From positions 1-64,000 of the forward strand of contig WIXG01000391.1 of assembly GCA_009869945.1 (NCBI GenBank): a stretch of DNA of 64,000 bases, given 5' to 3'. Under the pieces are notes generated by a model that was given only the letters and a program-made list of their open reading frames with translations, was not told where the DNA came from and did no database searches. The translations under genes and the position numbers were made by a program. This document shows positions 1-10,733 of the stretch, piece by piece. Position 1 is the first letter of the stretch, and every line of letters starts with the position of its first letter. This DNA comes from Mesaphorura yosii. Its lineage: Eukaryota; Arthropoda; Collembola; Poduromorpha; Tullbergiidae.

Positions 1-625
1 GTTTGGAAGTCTTTGTATCTCCAAGTCGTCGACTGGGTCTACTCTGAGCGAGTGCGTAATCGTCAACGCCATTTCCATTATGATTGCATACAAAGATGTC
101 CATAGGTAATCGACTAATTACTCACAATTTCATAATTTAGGAACAAAAAGTCGCATTTAGTGACTCTAATATCAGAGCGTCATTACAAAAATAGGCTTAA
201 ATATACAATAATATCTGGTGATCAAATGAGCTGCTGCTGTAAAAAATATTGATTAGCCCTTGGGTGATCCGTTTGGACGTGTCTTCTCTCTTTTCGTGTA
301 CTTGTCGCCGCACTTCTTCAGTCTTCAATTCGAACGTTGCCAATTTGCATCATTTTTCGTTGCATCAAAGAACTTGAGCACACGTAAATCATTAGAATCA
401 GAATTGTCAAGGTGGCCGTAATTCAATTCAAAATGCCCAAAATGCAAGTAACTGTGTTTGTGTTCTGCCTTAATGATCAGCGGGGACGAGGCATTTCCGG
501 CATCAGCCAGGACTGCGGTCTCGGGCGGCAAAATGGATTCCAATGACAGTGACACGGAAACCCACACCGTATCGGAGGAAACGTAAGCTGGCTGCGCATA
601 CTTGCGATTGCACCGAGAACCGAGA
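1..625. other. AT-rich intergenic stretch, no gene recognised
   Basis: No convincing gene is seen. A possible short exon lies near 481-582: an AG-flanked start, an open frame with an acidic Ser/Thr-rich stretch, and a GTAAGC donor. Nothing supports it further. About 30 bases near 318-350 recur near 4410-4455, downstream of the second copy of direct repeat A. Confidence 0.4.
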
Positions 626-1237
626 AGTCTTGCAGTTGGCCAAGTACTAAACAATGAGCCATACGAACCAAACGCCATATGAACCATACGTGTTAGTGCA
701 ATTTGATAATTGTTATACTCCTTTCAAGATGGGCAATAATTCAATCCAAGAAGTATTCCATTCCTTCAAAACAGCTCTGACATTGATTTCAGTGCTTTTG
801 CTTTTGCCTCACACGCATAATAGTCTCTCATTCTCGTATCAAAATCATCAATCATGCATCGTCGTGTTGCACCTACGAAGATTATTGCAGAGGATACAAA
901 TGATTGAGAAAAAATTTCGCATCTTTATTACCAGAAGAATCCAGGTACGGGTCCACTGTTCGTAGCTCGTAATATGCGTATCAGGCTTCGGCGGTGCGTA
1001 CTCGACGCGTGATTGGCGGATAAGATTTGTAACGAATGAACGGAATTTCATTCGCATCAGTACTTGCAATTGCAACAAGTGCATTGGCTGCATTTTACAG
1101 ATTGCATATGTATTATTAAATGATATTATTATTATTATTTTAATTCGTTACTGCCGCAAGAGCCAAGCATTGACGTCATTATATTATGCAAGGTAGAAAG
1201 AAGATCCTGCTTTTAGGTCATGATTTAAGGAAATGTG
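626..1237. repeat. Direct repeat A, copy 1
   Basis: This block of roughly 610 bases recurs in the same orientation at 3576-4218, with small indels and substitutions. It begins at GAGAACCGAGAAGTCTTGCA and ends near GATTTAAGGAAATGTG. Long shared runs include the segment around TTCAAAACAGCTCTGACATT. Only short open frames are present and they are not conserved between copies, so it looks noncoding. The two copies bracket the RING-LC8 gene, suggesting a segmental duplication or an insertion event. Confidence 0.85.
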
Positions 1238-1800
1238 ATTGTGAAATTGTCAAAACCTAATCAGGCAGGCATCAGTATATTGGCAGGTGAAAGTGTGCGA
1301 GATAGGATCCGGTTTTAATACACAGAAGTAAAACGTGGTCAAGGTTTTATTCACAAATTGTATCATTTTTCCTTTGGTGAGAGGAGCCGAGCGCCCCTGC
1401 CCGTGGAACGAGTGCCCCTGCCCGTACCTCTTAGTAAGGGTCCCGGGCCAAACAAACCAAAGGTCCCCCCCTCGGAAATCTATCGGACGGAATTTCAGCT
1501 AAACTAAGCCAGATATCGAAAAAGTGATACGACAAATCTTGTCTTGCGCTGTATATCTTATGTTAAGCTTTATGTTATGTTATTTACGTTATTTAAGAGC
1601 TGTTCATGCTGCTTCTGTGAGGTTTGGTGAATCATGCAGGTGAATCATCGTTGTGTGTGTTTTGAGAAATGCACGGAAGGAACGCAAAATGTTCGGATCG
1701 TGATTCTAGTGAAATGAATTCAGGCCAAAATTCACACCAAGTGATAAGAATATCCCAATTTATTTGTTCCAAAACCAAATATAAAAATGCATACACTGTA
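1238..1800. other. Intergenic, nothing recognised
   Basis: No coding signal or known element was seen. The stretch near 1380-1470 is unusually rich in C runs for this AT-rich neighbourhood. Confidence 0.4.
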
Positions 1801-1806
1801 AAGCTA

Positions 1807-1812
1807 TTTATT
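1807..1812 (-). terminator. Poly(A) signal of the RING-LC8 gene
   Basis: AATAAA on the minus strand about 155 bases past the stop codon of the gene at 1968-2843. It is the first canonical hexamer seen downstream. Confidence 0.5.
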
Positions 1813-1967
1813 TAATTACAATTAAGATTATAATGTGAAATGCACCAAATATAAAGATGATAATTTTACAAAATCAAGAGATCATAAAGTAATGTACTTT
1901 AAAGAAAGATAAGTAATGGATCGAACATCCGCGTGCAGAGTTCAACTGGCTCGCAATCAATTCCGAA

Positions 1968-2843
1968 CTATTTCTTAAACAACTGCAAGAAGCGACGTCG
2001 AAGAGACCGCTTTCTGTCTCGTCGTGGAACAGCTTCATGGTGAACTTCTTCGTCAGTGCGAACCACACGACCTTTCGCACACCAAATCAGTGCACTAATC
2101 CGACCAAGTCGAATCTCAAAATATTTGTCTACATTGATTAAAGTAGAATCCATACTGCTGCCTACGAGAACATTGTAAGCTCCAAAATCATACTCCTTTA
2201 CTTGCTGCCTTATCATTGTACGCATGGCACTCCAATCATTGCATTCAGCAATTACGTTCCTAACGATTCTAATAAACTCTTCCCGAATCTGCCTGCTGAA
2301 TCCCTCACATTGTACGATTGTCGGCGGCTCCATGCTTGCACGAGCATGAGCAATAAGCTGTAGCTCCAACTGGCTTTGCTGCTCACGCAAATAGTTGGCA
2401 CAATTGTGACTACGTCTGATTACCTCAGTGACAATTGCTCCACAACCAGTGCATTTGTTCTCTGGATTTGATGTGCAGTTCTCCAAATGACGTTGGTAGG
2501 CTTCAAGTTTGACCTCACACCCGCAGCCTTGTCCACAGCGAAGCTTCAAACCATTTATCAGGTTACTCAGCACCTTCGGCGCCGGCAACACGTCTTCGAT
2601 GGTGAACTCCCCACGACAGCATGGACAATCGACCACAACATCTTCGTCATAGTCACTCTCATCATCAGAACCCTCTCTGTTCATAGTGGCCCGTGAACGC
2701 CAATCCATGATACACAAGTCGCAAAAATAGTGCTGGCATTGTTGAATTTGAACAGGATTGCGCAGCACATCTGCACAAATCGGACAGATAAACTCGACCA
2801 ATTGTCCTTCCGATGCGAGAAACCACTCACGTGGATAACCCAT
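1968..2843 (-). CDS. RING + TRAF-type zinc finger protein with C-terminal dynein light chain (LC8-like) domain
   Basis: A 291-residue protein from one coding exon. Residues about 18-80 form a RING finger (CPIC, CQHYFCDLC, CPCC) with an acidic insert, as in NRDP1/RNF41 E3 ubiquitin ligases. Even the opening MGY matches that family. Residues about 90-155 hold Cys/His pairs of a TRAF-like or SIAH-like zinc finger. The NRDP1 substrate-binding domain is absent. Instead, residues about 190-265 align with dynein light chain LC8: a helical stretch, then a KEY-x-VGSS-x-F-x-LG-x-G pattern matching the LC8 beta core. The tail is very basic. The likely role is a ubiquitin ligase that dimerises or docks through an LC8-like module. 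The domain assignments are read by eye; ligase activity is inferred. A 5' UTR intron (about 2857-2914) and a TATA box precede the start. Confidence 0.75.
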   Translation of the reverse strand: MGYPREWFLASEGQLVEFICPICADVLRNPVQIQQCQHYFCDLCIMDWRSRATMNREGSDDESDYDEDVVVDCPCCRGEFTIEDVLPAPKVLSNLINGLKLRCGQGCGCEVKLEAYQRHLENCTSNPENKCTGCGAIVTEVIRRSHNCANYLREQQSQLELQLIAHARASMEPPTIVQCEGFSRQIREEFIRIVRNVIAECNDWSAMRTMIRQQVKEYDFGAYNVLVGSSMDSTLINVDKYFEIRLGRISALIWCAKGRVVRTDEEVHHEAVPRRDRKRSLRRRFLQLFKK

Positions 2844-3020
2844 TCGCTCGGCTTATCTGGAAAATCAAAATGATATTTTAGCAAATTTATGGTTTCCTAT
2901 TAAATGAATCTTACGTCCGAGATGGCGTCAGCGAAGAACGACACAAAACTCAAGCACAGAAAGGTACTTAGCAGAAGAAGCAGTACGAAAGTGTGATCAG
3001 AAACAGCAGAAGGGATTGCT

Positions 3021-3026
3021 TTTATA
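3021..3026 (-). promoter_or_regulatory. TATA box of the RING-LC8 gene
   Basis: TATAAA on the minus strand about 105 bases upstream of a GAC|GTAAG 5' UTR donor. The acceptor TTTTCCAG lies just before the coding exon. This suggests a focused, regulated promoter, unlike the TATA-less housekeeping genes of the central block. Confidence 0.6.
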
Positions 3027-3029
3027 CTG

Positions 3030-3575
3030 GCACAACCGCACGGATGACTCAAAACGTGGTGAGGACCTTCCTGACGTACACCTCTCGTCAAAACGTACAG
3101 TTGTAGGACGCAGCAAAACTCCTTAACTCATCCTCAAATATTGCAACGCCATATGAACCAAACGCCATACGAACCAACGGAGTTCAGCTTCTTCGAGAAA
3201 ACGAGCCAGTTCAACATCTTCATTCGCTTAGTCAATTTAATCCATCTCGTTTAATAATCCCATTCTAATCATATGTTATGTATATTATGTTATGGGTAGA
3301 CTTTCCTGGTTTGTTGAGCTGAAGTGTACGGGACTGTCTTGATCCACCGTCATCATGGCACATACACCATCACTATTTGGTAGAAATGTGGTAAATACGC
3401 AATTCCGCAATTACGGTAGTGCTGAGCCATATCCAAAATTTTTAGACCGAAAGCAATTAAAACGTGGAACCACTTCACACAGATATGCACATTTTCCTAA
3501 AGCACTCGCGCGATTCAGCCGTTCTTCGAGACTTGCAAATACTAATCCTATTTCTTCGAACAGATTGGTACTGGG
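3030..3575. other. Intergenic between promoter and repeat A copy 2
   Basis: No gene is seen. The GCCATATGAACCAAACGCCA region near 3150-3170 resembles a short string inside repeat A copy 1 (about 655-690), so repeat-derived sequence extends beyond the main copies. Confidence 0.4.
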
Positions 3576-4218
3576 AACCGAGAAGTCTTGCAGTTGGCCA
3601 AGTACTAAACAATGAACCATGAACCATATGCCATATGAACCATACGTGTTAGTGCAATTTGATTGACAGAAATAATTGTTATACTCCATTCAGAATTAAT
3701 TCCTCGGGCAATAATTCAATCCAAGAAGTATCGTGGCATTCCTTCAAAACAGCTCTGACATTGATTTCAGTACGATCCATGCTGCCCAAGCATTTCGATG
3801 CGTAACTTTTGCCTGACACGTATAATCTCTCATTCTCGTATCAAAATCATCATCATGCATCGTCATATTGCACCTACGAAGATTATTGCAGAGAATACAA
3901 ATGATTGAGAAAAAATTTCGCATCTTTACCACGATGATCCAGGCACGGGTCCATCGTTCGTAGCTGGTAATTAAATATGCGTATCAGGCTTCGGCTACTC
4001 GATGCGTGATTTGCGGATTTGTAACGAATGAATGGAATTTCATTCGCATCAGTACTTACAATTGCAACAAGTGCATTGGCTGCATTTTACAGATTGCATA
4101 TGTGTTATTACATGTTTGATTTTAATTCCTTACTGAAGCAAGAGCCAAACCACGCCATTGTATTACGCAAGGAAGAAAGAAGATCCAACTTTTAGGTCAT
4201 GATTTAAGGAAATGTGTT
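3576..4218. repeat. Direct repeat A, copy 2
   Basis: Second copy of the block at 626-1237, same orientation, diverged by substitutions and several small insertions of about 15-30 bases near 3660-3800. Its downstream flank (about 4400-4470) also resembles sequence upstream of copy 1 (about 318-350). Confidence 0.85.
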
Positions 4219-4705
4219 ATTGTTCTTATTGGCTATCGCACACAATCGCCGGCAGCCGCATGCGTGATCATCGCATCGCTCTGACTCATCAGGATTCAAA
4301 TTAGGAACTACCAATCTGCTAAGCAGATGAGCAGGCCATGGAAATGAAGTCAGCGCCTGCGTCTTCGTCCGCCGGAGGGCAACCCATCCGACAACGTTTC
4401 GTATCTCAGTCAGTCTTCAGTCTTCAATTCGAACGTATCGTTTGCCAATTTGCGCGTCAAAATTTCTGCACGTCATTCAGTGCATTTTCATTGCACTGTT
4501 ACGCAAACTTTTCCGGACCACAACCAAAGTCGTTACAGATTTTTTCCACGACACAGCACAGACGACGTTATAATTAATTTTCAGCCTGGTGTAGTATCAA
4601 ATCAAGTTCAAACCCCTTAAACTTAACAAGTGCCCAGAAATTCGTGAAGTGAACAAATTTCGACATCGGCACTCCATTCTCGTCGCAATTGGTCATGTCT
4701 TCTGA

Positions 4706-5308
4706 ACGTGTCTGCTTTGGCTGCTCCTCCTTGGGGTCTCCGCAACAGTCCACATCGCCAACTCTTGGCTCGGTGTTTCGACCGTGTACACAGGTCAGCA
4801 ACTTTACAACATCATTTTGGTCGCCACTGGCTCCAAAGCCAGCAAGGCGTCAATATTCGTCGCCCATTTACCAATTAAAGTGGTGGGTGCCATAAGAGAT
4901 TGGGAGAAAGTCCCGTTCGTCTTTCTGTTCGTGGTGACCTTTCTTCTGGGCCTGGTGCAAGTCATGCTGAGTGTGATGTGCTCGTATGGTGCCTGGTTCG
5001 AGAAGCCATCAATCGTTCGCCCATGGTTTTGGTTCAACCGTCGCGTCTTTTGGATGAACGTGAGCACTTTGGTCCCGCTGGCTGTGTATTCCCTTTTAGA
5101 CAACGACAGGCTCCCGTGGAACATTATTGTCAGCTTCTCCTTGGCCCTAATCTTCGTATGGCACTGGTACGTCATCAACGTGGTGAAAAAGTACATCAGG
5201 GCATTGGAGGCAGGGGCGAGGAAGATACGGAAATGCAAGTGCAACTGGCAAACCCCTGACCCGTTCTTGCAGTTCTTCTTGACCCGATTTCAAACGATCA
5301 CATATTAG
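4706..5308 (+). CDS. Small multi-pass membrane protein, start unresolved
   Basis: The frame is open with four hydrophobic segments: a Leu-rich stretch at about 4712-4760, then segments near 4910-4985, 5040-5100 and 5110-5175. A basic Cys-containing tail follows (KIRKCKCNW). This is the layout of a small tetraspan protein. No ATG precedes the first hydrophobic segment: a TGA lies at 4703-4705, and the nearest ATG (4695) is in another frame. Either an upstream exon supplies the start, or the copy carries a frame disruption. AATAAA at 5457-5462 marks the likely 3' end. I do not recognise the family. The stretch 4219-4700 holds no clear gene. Confidence 0.45.
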   Translation, partial: TCLLWLLLLGVSATVHIANSWLGVSTVYTGQQLYNIILVATGSKASKASIFVAHLPIKVVGAIRDWEKVPFVFLFVVTFLLGLVQVMLSVMCSYGAWFEKPSIVRPWFWFNRRVFWMNVSTLVPLAVYSLLDNDRLPWNIIVSFSLALIFVWHWYVINVVKKYIRALEAGARKIRKCKCNWQTPDPFLQFFLTRFQTITY

Positions 5309-5768
5309 TTTTAATTACAAAACGTGATTTGTTTTTACGTGTTCATATTTTAAAAAGCCTATATATAAGTTAGTTTAGTTAAGTTAAAAGTACGTAATTT
5401 ATAAAGTGTAGAATTGTAAAACAAATTCACTTGCAATTGTTGGCGGAGGTGATGGAAATAAAACGGAGGGTTTGTGTGTAGATTTGTTGGTATGACATGC
5501 TTATCAATTTAAAAGTTTATATCAGGAAACCCGATACAGTGAAATATGTGTGTCCTGTGCAAATTCTCGTAATGTATTTGCAACAAAATTTTGATAAAGT
5601 CAGAAGCAAATGTCCAAGATTCTTTTGCTTATTACATTTGCTTTCGTTATTTAAGATTCCAACGCGTTTGCCCTGAAGACGCGACTATGTTTAGAGTACC
5701 TTTAAGCTGGAAGCACACTGGTGGCTTAGCCGGTTTGACTTACGGTTGTTCACACTGAAAAGTCGACT

Positions 5769-6131
5769 TCAGTCAAATTGGCTCAGCCATTTTTGGCTCA
5801 ACCATTTTGTGTGCCATGCCGCCGTGTAGGAAATGACTTTGCCCACAATGCTCAAGCTCATGATCTGGTTGATACGCGACCAATTTCCGACATACATCGC
5901 CAACGGCCTGTATGACTTTGTATACTTAAGCACTAAAGCTCTGTCAAACTTACTTCGCACCCTCGCGCTTTTCCACGATCGTGTCCATGTAATTGAACCA
6001 GTCTCTATGCTTCCAACTTGGTGGTACATCGACTGCTGTACGATGTCACGAATACTGACAGCATAACAAAAAGTCATAAAACTCACGTGGAATTGCTCAA
6101 AGTAGAGGAGGATCGACGTGTTTGAAATCAT
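5769..6131 (-). pseudogene. Gustatory-receptor-like C-terminal fragment
   Basis: The minus-strand frame ends with a segment resembling the last transmembrane helix region of insect gustatory receptors (YVGNWSRINQIMSLSIVG then KVISYT), which usually precedes the TYxxxxxQF motif. That motif is not intact here. Upstream, another frame encodes a hydrophobic stretch (ITLIPLTIVLG), and a GTGAGT...CAG pair only about 32 nt apart could be a very short intron. It may be the 3' part of a second chemoreceptor or an unjoined exon of the gene at 6236-7490. The structure is unresolved. No gene is seen in 5311-5768 apart from the 3' UTR of the preceding gene. Confidence 0.4.
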
Positions 6132-6235
6132 TCACGGCCGTGCCGAGTACGATGGTCAGTGGAATTAGGGTTATGGTGTGATTAAAAAAGGATTAATTCC
6201 CTCGTAATCTGATTGAAACCGTTTGTACCAATTAC

Positions 6236-7490
6236 TTAAAGCTCAATTACAAGGAGATTGATGAGATTATTGAAGGTAACCTCCATAATGTTGGGGAATG
6301 TACTTGCGAGGACGGTAAACAAGTCAAACCTGTACACCAGCAGAGGAAGGGACTCTACAATACGTGCCTCGTATGGCCCCAGTCGCACATGCAGACAACC
6401 TCCCCGAAAAAGCAACGACTCGTGAGTCACCCAGCCGCAGAGGAATGCGGCGATAAAAATGTCACCAGCTGCTAGAATGGCCGCCAAGGTCATGACAAAT
6501 TTGAACACGACCAGCTTCGCACCGAGCTTGATCAGGGCGTACAATCCCACCGTAATGAGCAACGAGCTGTTGCACATGACGAGTGGAACCAACACGCGTA
6601 CAATTTCGACTCCCTCGTGCAGCAGTAGCTGAATTTGTCTGTATGTAGTGTAGGCCTGCAGTCGGGCCCGTAAATCTAGAGCTCCGCTTCCGCCCTCATC
6701 AAGCCAAGCTGACGACAGGCGCCTCATCCACAGTCGCTGAGAATTGCAGTGCATGAGGACAAAGCCGAGCATCAAACCCAACGCTGCACAGCCCGAAACC
6801 ATCCAAACGATCGCCACGGTCGCCGCCGACGCAACAACGACAACGTGGCAGAGGCTGCAGAGTCGTGCACCTAAGCCAAAGTAGGCGTGGTACAAGGGAA
6901 TCCGTGGCAAGAAAGCGATGGAAATTTGAAGGGCGGCCAGTGGAAAGGCGCACAGGAACACCGTGACCAGCTGCAGGTATCGCTCCAAGCCGTCTCCAGT
7001 GTTTGGCGGCACGTGAAAAGTTGTCACTGAAAAAACAAGCCCCACTGGTTAGGAAAGATTGATCTTGATAAGAGGATTGATAGCGTGCCCTACTTTGTTG
7101 CCAGTTGAACGCGGCCAGGCGGTTGACATGCACAGCGATTCGATTGCCGTAAATCGCCAATTCGAGCTCAACCGCGAGAAAGAGTGCGTGTGCTGCACCG
7201 AGCGAAATGGTAAAGACTGAGTCCAAGTTCCAGGAGGAGCCCGACTGCGACTGCGCCTCCAACAAGTTGCGGGCGCACACGCCGAGAGAAAAGGCCTCAA
7301 AGGAAATGTGCAATACCAATGCGAGGCGATGGCAAATGTAGGGGCGGCGATGCTTCCGGCGTTGCCATGTCAGCAACTCGAGTGGTTCCTTGGGGTTGCC
7401 GGCGCGGCTCCATCGGAACGGAAGGAGCCCAACGGCATGACCGAAATTGACGGTACGTTGAAAGAAGGTCCACGTAGTGGTAGAAATCAT
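6236..7490 (-). CDS. Insect-type chemoreceptor (gustatory receptor-like)
   Basis: Two exons (7490-7094 and 7026-6236) joined at CAACAAA|GTAGGG and TTTTTTCAG give 395 residues. The N terminus contains VGLLPFRWS, matching the GxxPF-W start of many insect gustatory receptors. About seven hydrophobic helices follow with short loops and no signal peptide, which fits this receptor superfamily with its inverted topology. The closing part runs through RFDLFTVLASTFPN and stops at LLVIEL. A canonical TYxxxxxQF C terminus is not seen, so the model may be short by one exon or the receptor may be divergent. It probably acts in contact chemosensation; the ligand cannot be guessed. A similar C-terminal fragment lies just downstream (5769-6131), suggesting tandem receptors. 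Confidence 0.65.
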
Positions 7491-7827
7491 TTTGGACTGC
7501 AGAAACTGGCCGGTCGGAGAATTAAGCGATCGATTCGGCGATAGCTTTCAGTGCCGAGTGTAAAAATACCGGTTTTGAGTGCTTTCGATAGCCACGGCCA
7601 TAGATTGGAAAGTGGCACTTAAATTCCAGTTCCTAAAGGAATTTAAAGTTCCGTGCTATTAAAACCAGTGCCATCATGCAACCAATGGATTTATCATGTT
7701 GGACTAATAGCAAATGATTGCATGATAAAAAAAGTTTCATCAATCACAGACATCCGAACAAACCGCCAAATGCTAAAAAACAAAGTCAGGAAATTCCGTT
7801 GCCATACAAACAAAAATCTTCAAAGTA
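7491..7827. other. Intergenic between chemoreceptor and masquerade
   Basis: About 340 bases with no gene seen. It contains the 5' side of the chemoreceptor and the 3' flank of the masquerade gene. A GTTGCCAT half-site lies near 7799. Confidence 0.4.
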
Positions 7828-7833
7828 TTTATT
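7828..7833 (-). terminator. Poly(A) signal [11 protein letters not shown] the masquerade stop codon
   Basis: The stop TGA (7835-7833) shares its last A with AATAAA (7833-7828). The 3' UTR is therefore only the distance to the cleavage site. Confidence 0.75.
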
Positions 7834-10373
7834 CAATTATTCACACTGATGATCTGGTTAATCCACCCTATGAAAGCCCCCACTCTAACATAAACCCCTG
7901 GCACATTCTCCCTCCCACACCCGAAACCCCATGACACTAACCCACTCAGTTCATAGTACCCCTCATTCAGGCAAACCAAAGGACCGCCCCCATCGCCCTG
8001 GCAGGCATCACTCGCCCTCTCTCCACCCGCACAAAAACTACTGGCAGGGAGTACGAATTGTTTAGCAGTCACGGCATTCACCTGCCTCAAACAATCTCCC
8101 TCAGAAACAATAGGCAGCATCGTGCTCCTAATACGCAGGGGGATAGGGCCCGCCTCACCCATGTACCCGTACCCTGTGACGGTGCAGCGGCGCCCGGGTT
8201 GTAGTGAACTCGTACGGGATGGTAGGCAGACGAGGCAGACCCCCTCCCTTAATTGGGCTGGCCCCTGGAGCTTCAATAGTGCTATATCGTTATCTAATGT
8301 TTGAGAATTATGGTTATGGTGGATGTATGTTGTTGATACTCTTAAAGTTTGCGCCCCCGGACTGCCGTATTTGGATGTTAGGTCATGGTCACCGAGGCGG
8401 ATGTAGATTGGTTCTCCGGAGCGAAGGATGCTGTGTGATTTGAATTAGAGATTTACATATAGAAGTATACATATAGCATATAGATATAGGTATCAAAACT
8501 CACTTGGTCACACAATGCGCCGCCGTCAGAACCCACTGACTACCAATCAAGGCCCCACCACACAAGTACTGATTCAAGCTATTAATCAGCGCCACCTGCC
8601 AGCACCACTCTCCTGGGACTGAATCTGATCCTCCAACTATCCTCTTCTGCCTATGCGAACCACCTTTCACGCCGCAAACGTAGCTGGGAGGGGGCACTGC
8701 ACTAGGTGCGATAGGGGGCGGCTGCATGTCGATTGGCTCTTGTAAAGGCTGCAGTACAGCTGATGGAGAGGGTTTAGTGTAGTGGCTCGGCTGCTGCACT
8801 GGGCGCTGTGTATTGTAAATTGGTGGTGGTGGGGGCCCTACAACAACAGCCGGTGGGCCTGGACGGGGCAGCTGGACCTTTTGAAGCTGCTGCTGTCCCC
8901 CAGTATCAAACTCGTCATCCCCTTCGCTAATGGTCCCATTCAACAACTCCCTTATCGCAGCTTTAGGAGCACAACACTTCGTCCCGGCCTTTTCACAATA
9001 GAATAATTCACTCAGTTCAGCGTTCCGGAAGCAGGTAAAAGAGAGTAGCTGTTGTATGCAAGTCCCAGGACAGGGTGGGGCCTCTTCTTGTATGGGCTCC
9101 TCCGTCGTTGTTGTTGTAGGGCGCCTGGTAGTAGTTGTAGTAGTAGTAGGCGGCTGGGGTCTCCTAACAGGAGGAGGAGGAGGCTCCCTCCCACAGCACC
9201 TCCATCCTTCCCTGCACTCGTACCCCTCTAATGGTTCTTGGCAGGGCACTGTATGATGGACACAATAGGCAGGGCACTTTTGGACTCGTTGGCAGCAGAC
9301 TCCACCTCCTGGGCAGTGGTAATTTGGATTAACTCCATCGCAGAAGAAGGTTAGTAGGGGGTTGGTGCAGTGACCGGGGCAGGGCAGCAATTGCGGAGGG
9401 GGCGATGGGGTGGTCTTTACAGGTGGGACCACCGGCTCCGATTTGTACAGCTCTTCCAGTTCGTCGTCTTCCTCATCGACCGCTGTTGTGGGGCTAGGCG
9501 CTGGGCTCGTTGCCATTGTTACGGGAGGCGACGCTTCCGTCCCATTCTCATGGTGGTCATGCGGGACACAGCAGCTGAGCCCCACGGTCTCACATTTAAC
9601 ATTATCAAGTATCACATCGCAGTACTCGAGCATGCGGGACGTGACGCAGAAGCCGCCAGACGCAACACAGTTTGCGGGCACTGTCTTTACTGTTTGAGCT
9701 GCTGTTGTCGTTGCGAGTGTAGCTGCGGGTGGTGGTTCCGTGACCTGTACTGGTGGTTGCTGTGGGGGCTTTACCACAGGTGCTGCAGGTGGCGGTCGCT
9801 GCTGCTGTGGGGGCTTCACAGTTGCTGCAGGTGGTGGTCGCTGCTGCTGCTGTGGGAACTGCAGCCCCTGCTGTGACGGGTACACAAAGTGTGCTGGTGG
9901 AGGGCCGTGTTGGATGTTCTGAGACGGTGGCGGGCCATGTTGAGGTGGCCTAAACTGTCCTGGAGGCCCACTCGGCCCCTGTACGGGCCTCTCTAAACAA
10001 CACCTCAGACTCCCCGGGCAACTTGCATCATCGTCAATACTATCGCACATCAGAGCTCTCAAAGTGTGAAGGCACTGCCCTCGGCAGTCGGAGGCGGTGG
10101 CTGTTTCGGTGAGGGTTTCCAGCAATCCTACGGGAGGAAACTGGAAGGTTAAGACGGGACCGAACTCTGACTTGAGTTTCGGTGGAGCCAGAGCTAAAAC
10201 CCAAAAGTACACTGTACTTGAAAGTGCTCACCAGAGAATAGACCGACGATGGAGGGCTCGTCCTCCTCCTCACTGCTACTTCCAGCAGCGGTCGAATTGT
10301 CCCCGTGCGCTGCCGCAGCGAAGAGAAATAGCAAGAGTAGGGTCGGCCCTACGATGAAGCTCCAACGCAGCAT
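7833..10373 (-). CDS. mas: Masquerade-like inactive serine protease homologue with five clip domains
   Basis: Exons 10373-10232, 10127-8504 and 8430-7833 give 787 residues. A signal peptide ([16 protein letters not shown]) is followed by an acidic stretch. Five six-Cys clip domains are visible, each ending in a CC pair (for example [12 protein letters not shown]...CC), separated by long Pro/Gln-rich and Thr-rich linkers. The trypsin-like domain starts at KRIVGG. His (TAAHC) and Asp (DNDIALL) are kept, but the catalytic Ser is Gly (GDGGGP), the hallmark substitution of Drosophila Masquerade. It should be a secreted non-catalytic adhesion or scaffolding protein; Masquerade is needed for muscle attachment in flies. 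It sits head-to-head with a second protease homologue 360 bases away. Confidence 0.93.
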
Positions 10374-10733
10374 TATTCCTAAACTCTGTTGGTGGACGAT
10401 GCCGGACTCCGGTTCAACTCACTTCCGTGTTTACATGACAGTGCTCAGGAGCAGAAGCAGCGGTGGCAAAAAAAAACACGAGTAACGGGTTTCGCCACTG
10501 CTGCTGCTGCAATGACGACGATGAGGAAGTCCATTGCACTCTGTCTTGTAAGCTGTGGCCTGGTCAGAGCACGACGGGGAAATGCCCGGAAGGGAATTTC
10601 CTCGTCGCCGCCGCTGTTCCGCAACGTCTCGAGGGAAGGACGAGAGGCTCGTGCCCGGGAGGCTGACGATTGTTGTGCTGCTGTTGTGATTGCTGCACGA
10701 GTGCATTGCCCCTGCTGTCCATTAACAGTAAGA
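10374..10733. promoter_or_regulatory. Shared divergent promoter region of two protease homologues
   Basis: Only 360 bases separate the start codons of the minus-strand masquerade gene and the plus-strand homologue. No TATA box was seen. Both 5' UTRs and any shared control sites must fit here. Confidence 0.55.

Noticed and set aside
654-1093. Short [11 protein letters not shown] frames in repeat A on both strands
   Set aside because: The frames are not conserved between the two repeat copies, so they look noncoding.
9370-9876. Long plus-strand open frame rich in Cys, Gly and Trp
   Set aside because: It is antisense to the repetitive Pro/Gln-rich exon of masquerade; its composition mirrors that strand and it has no independent support.
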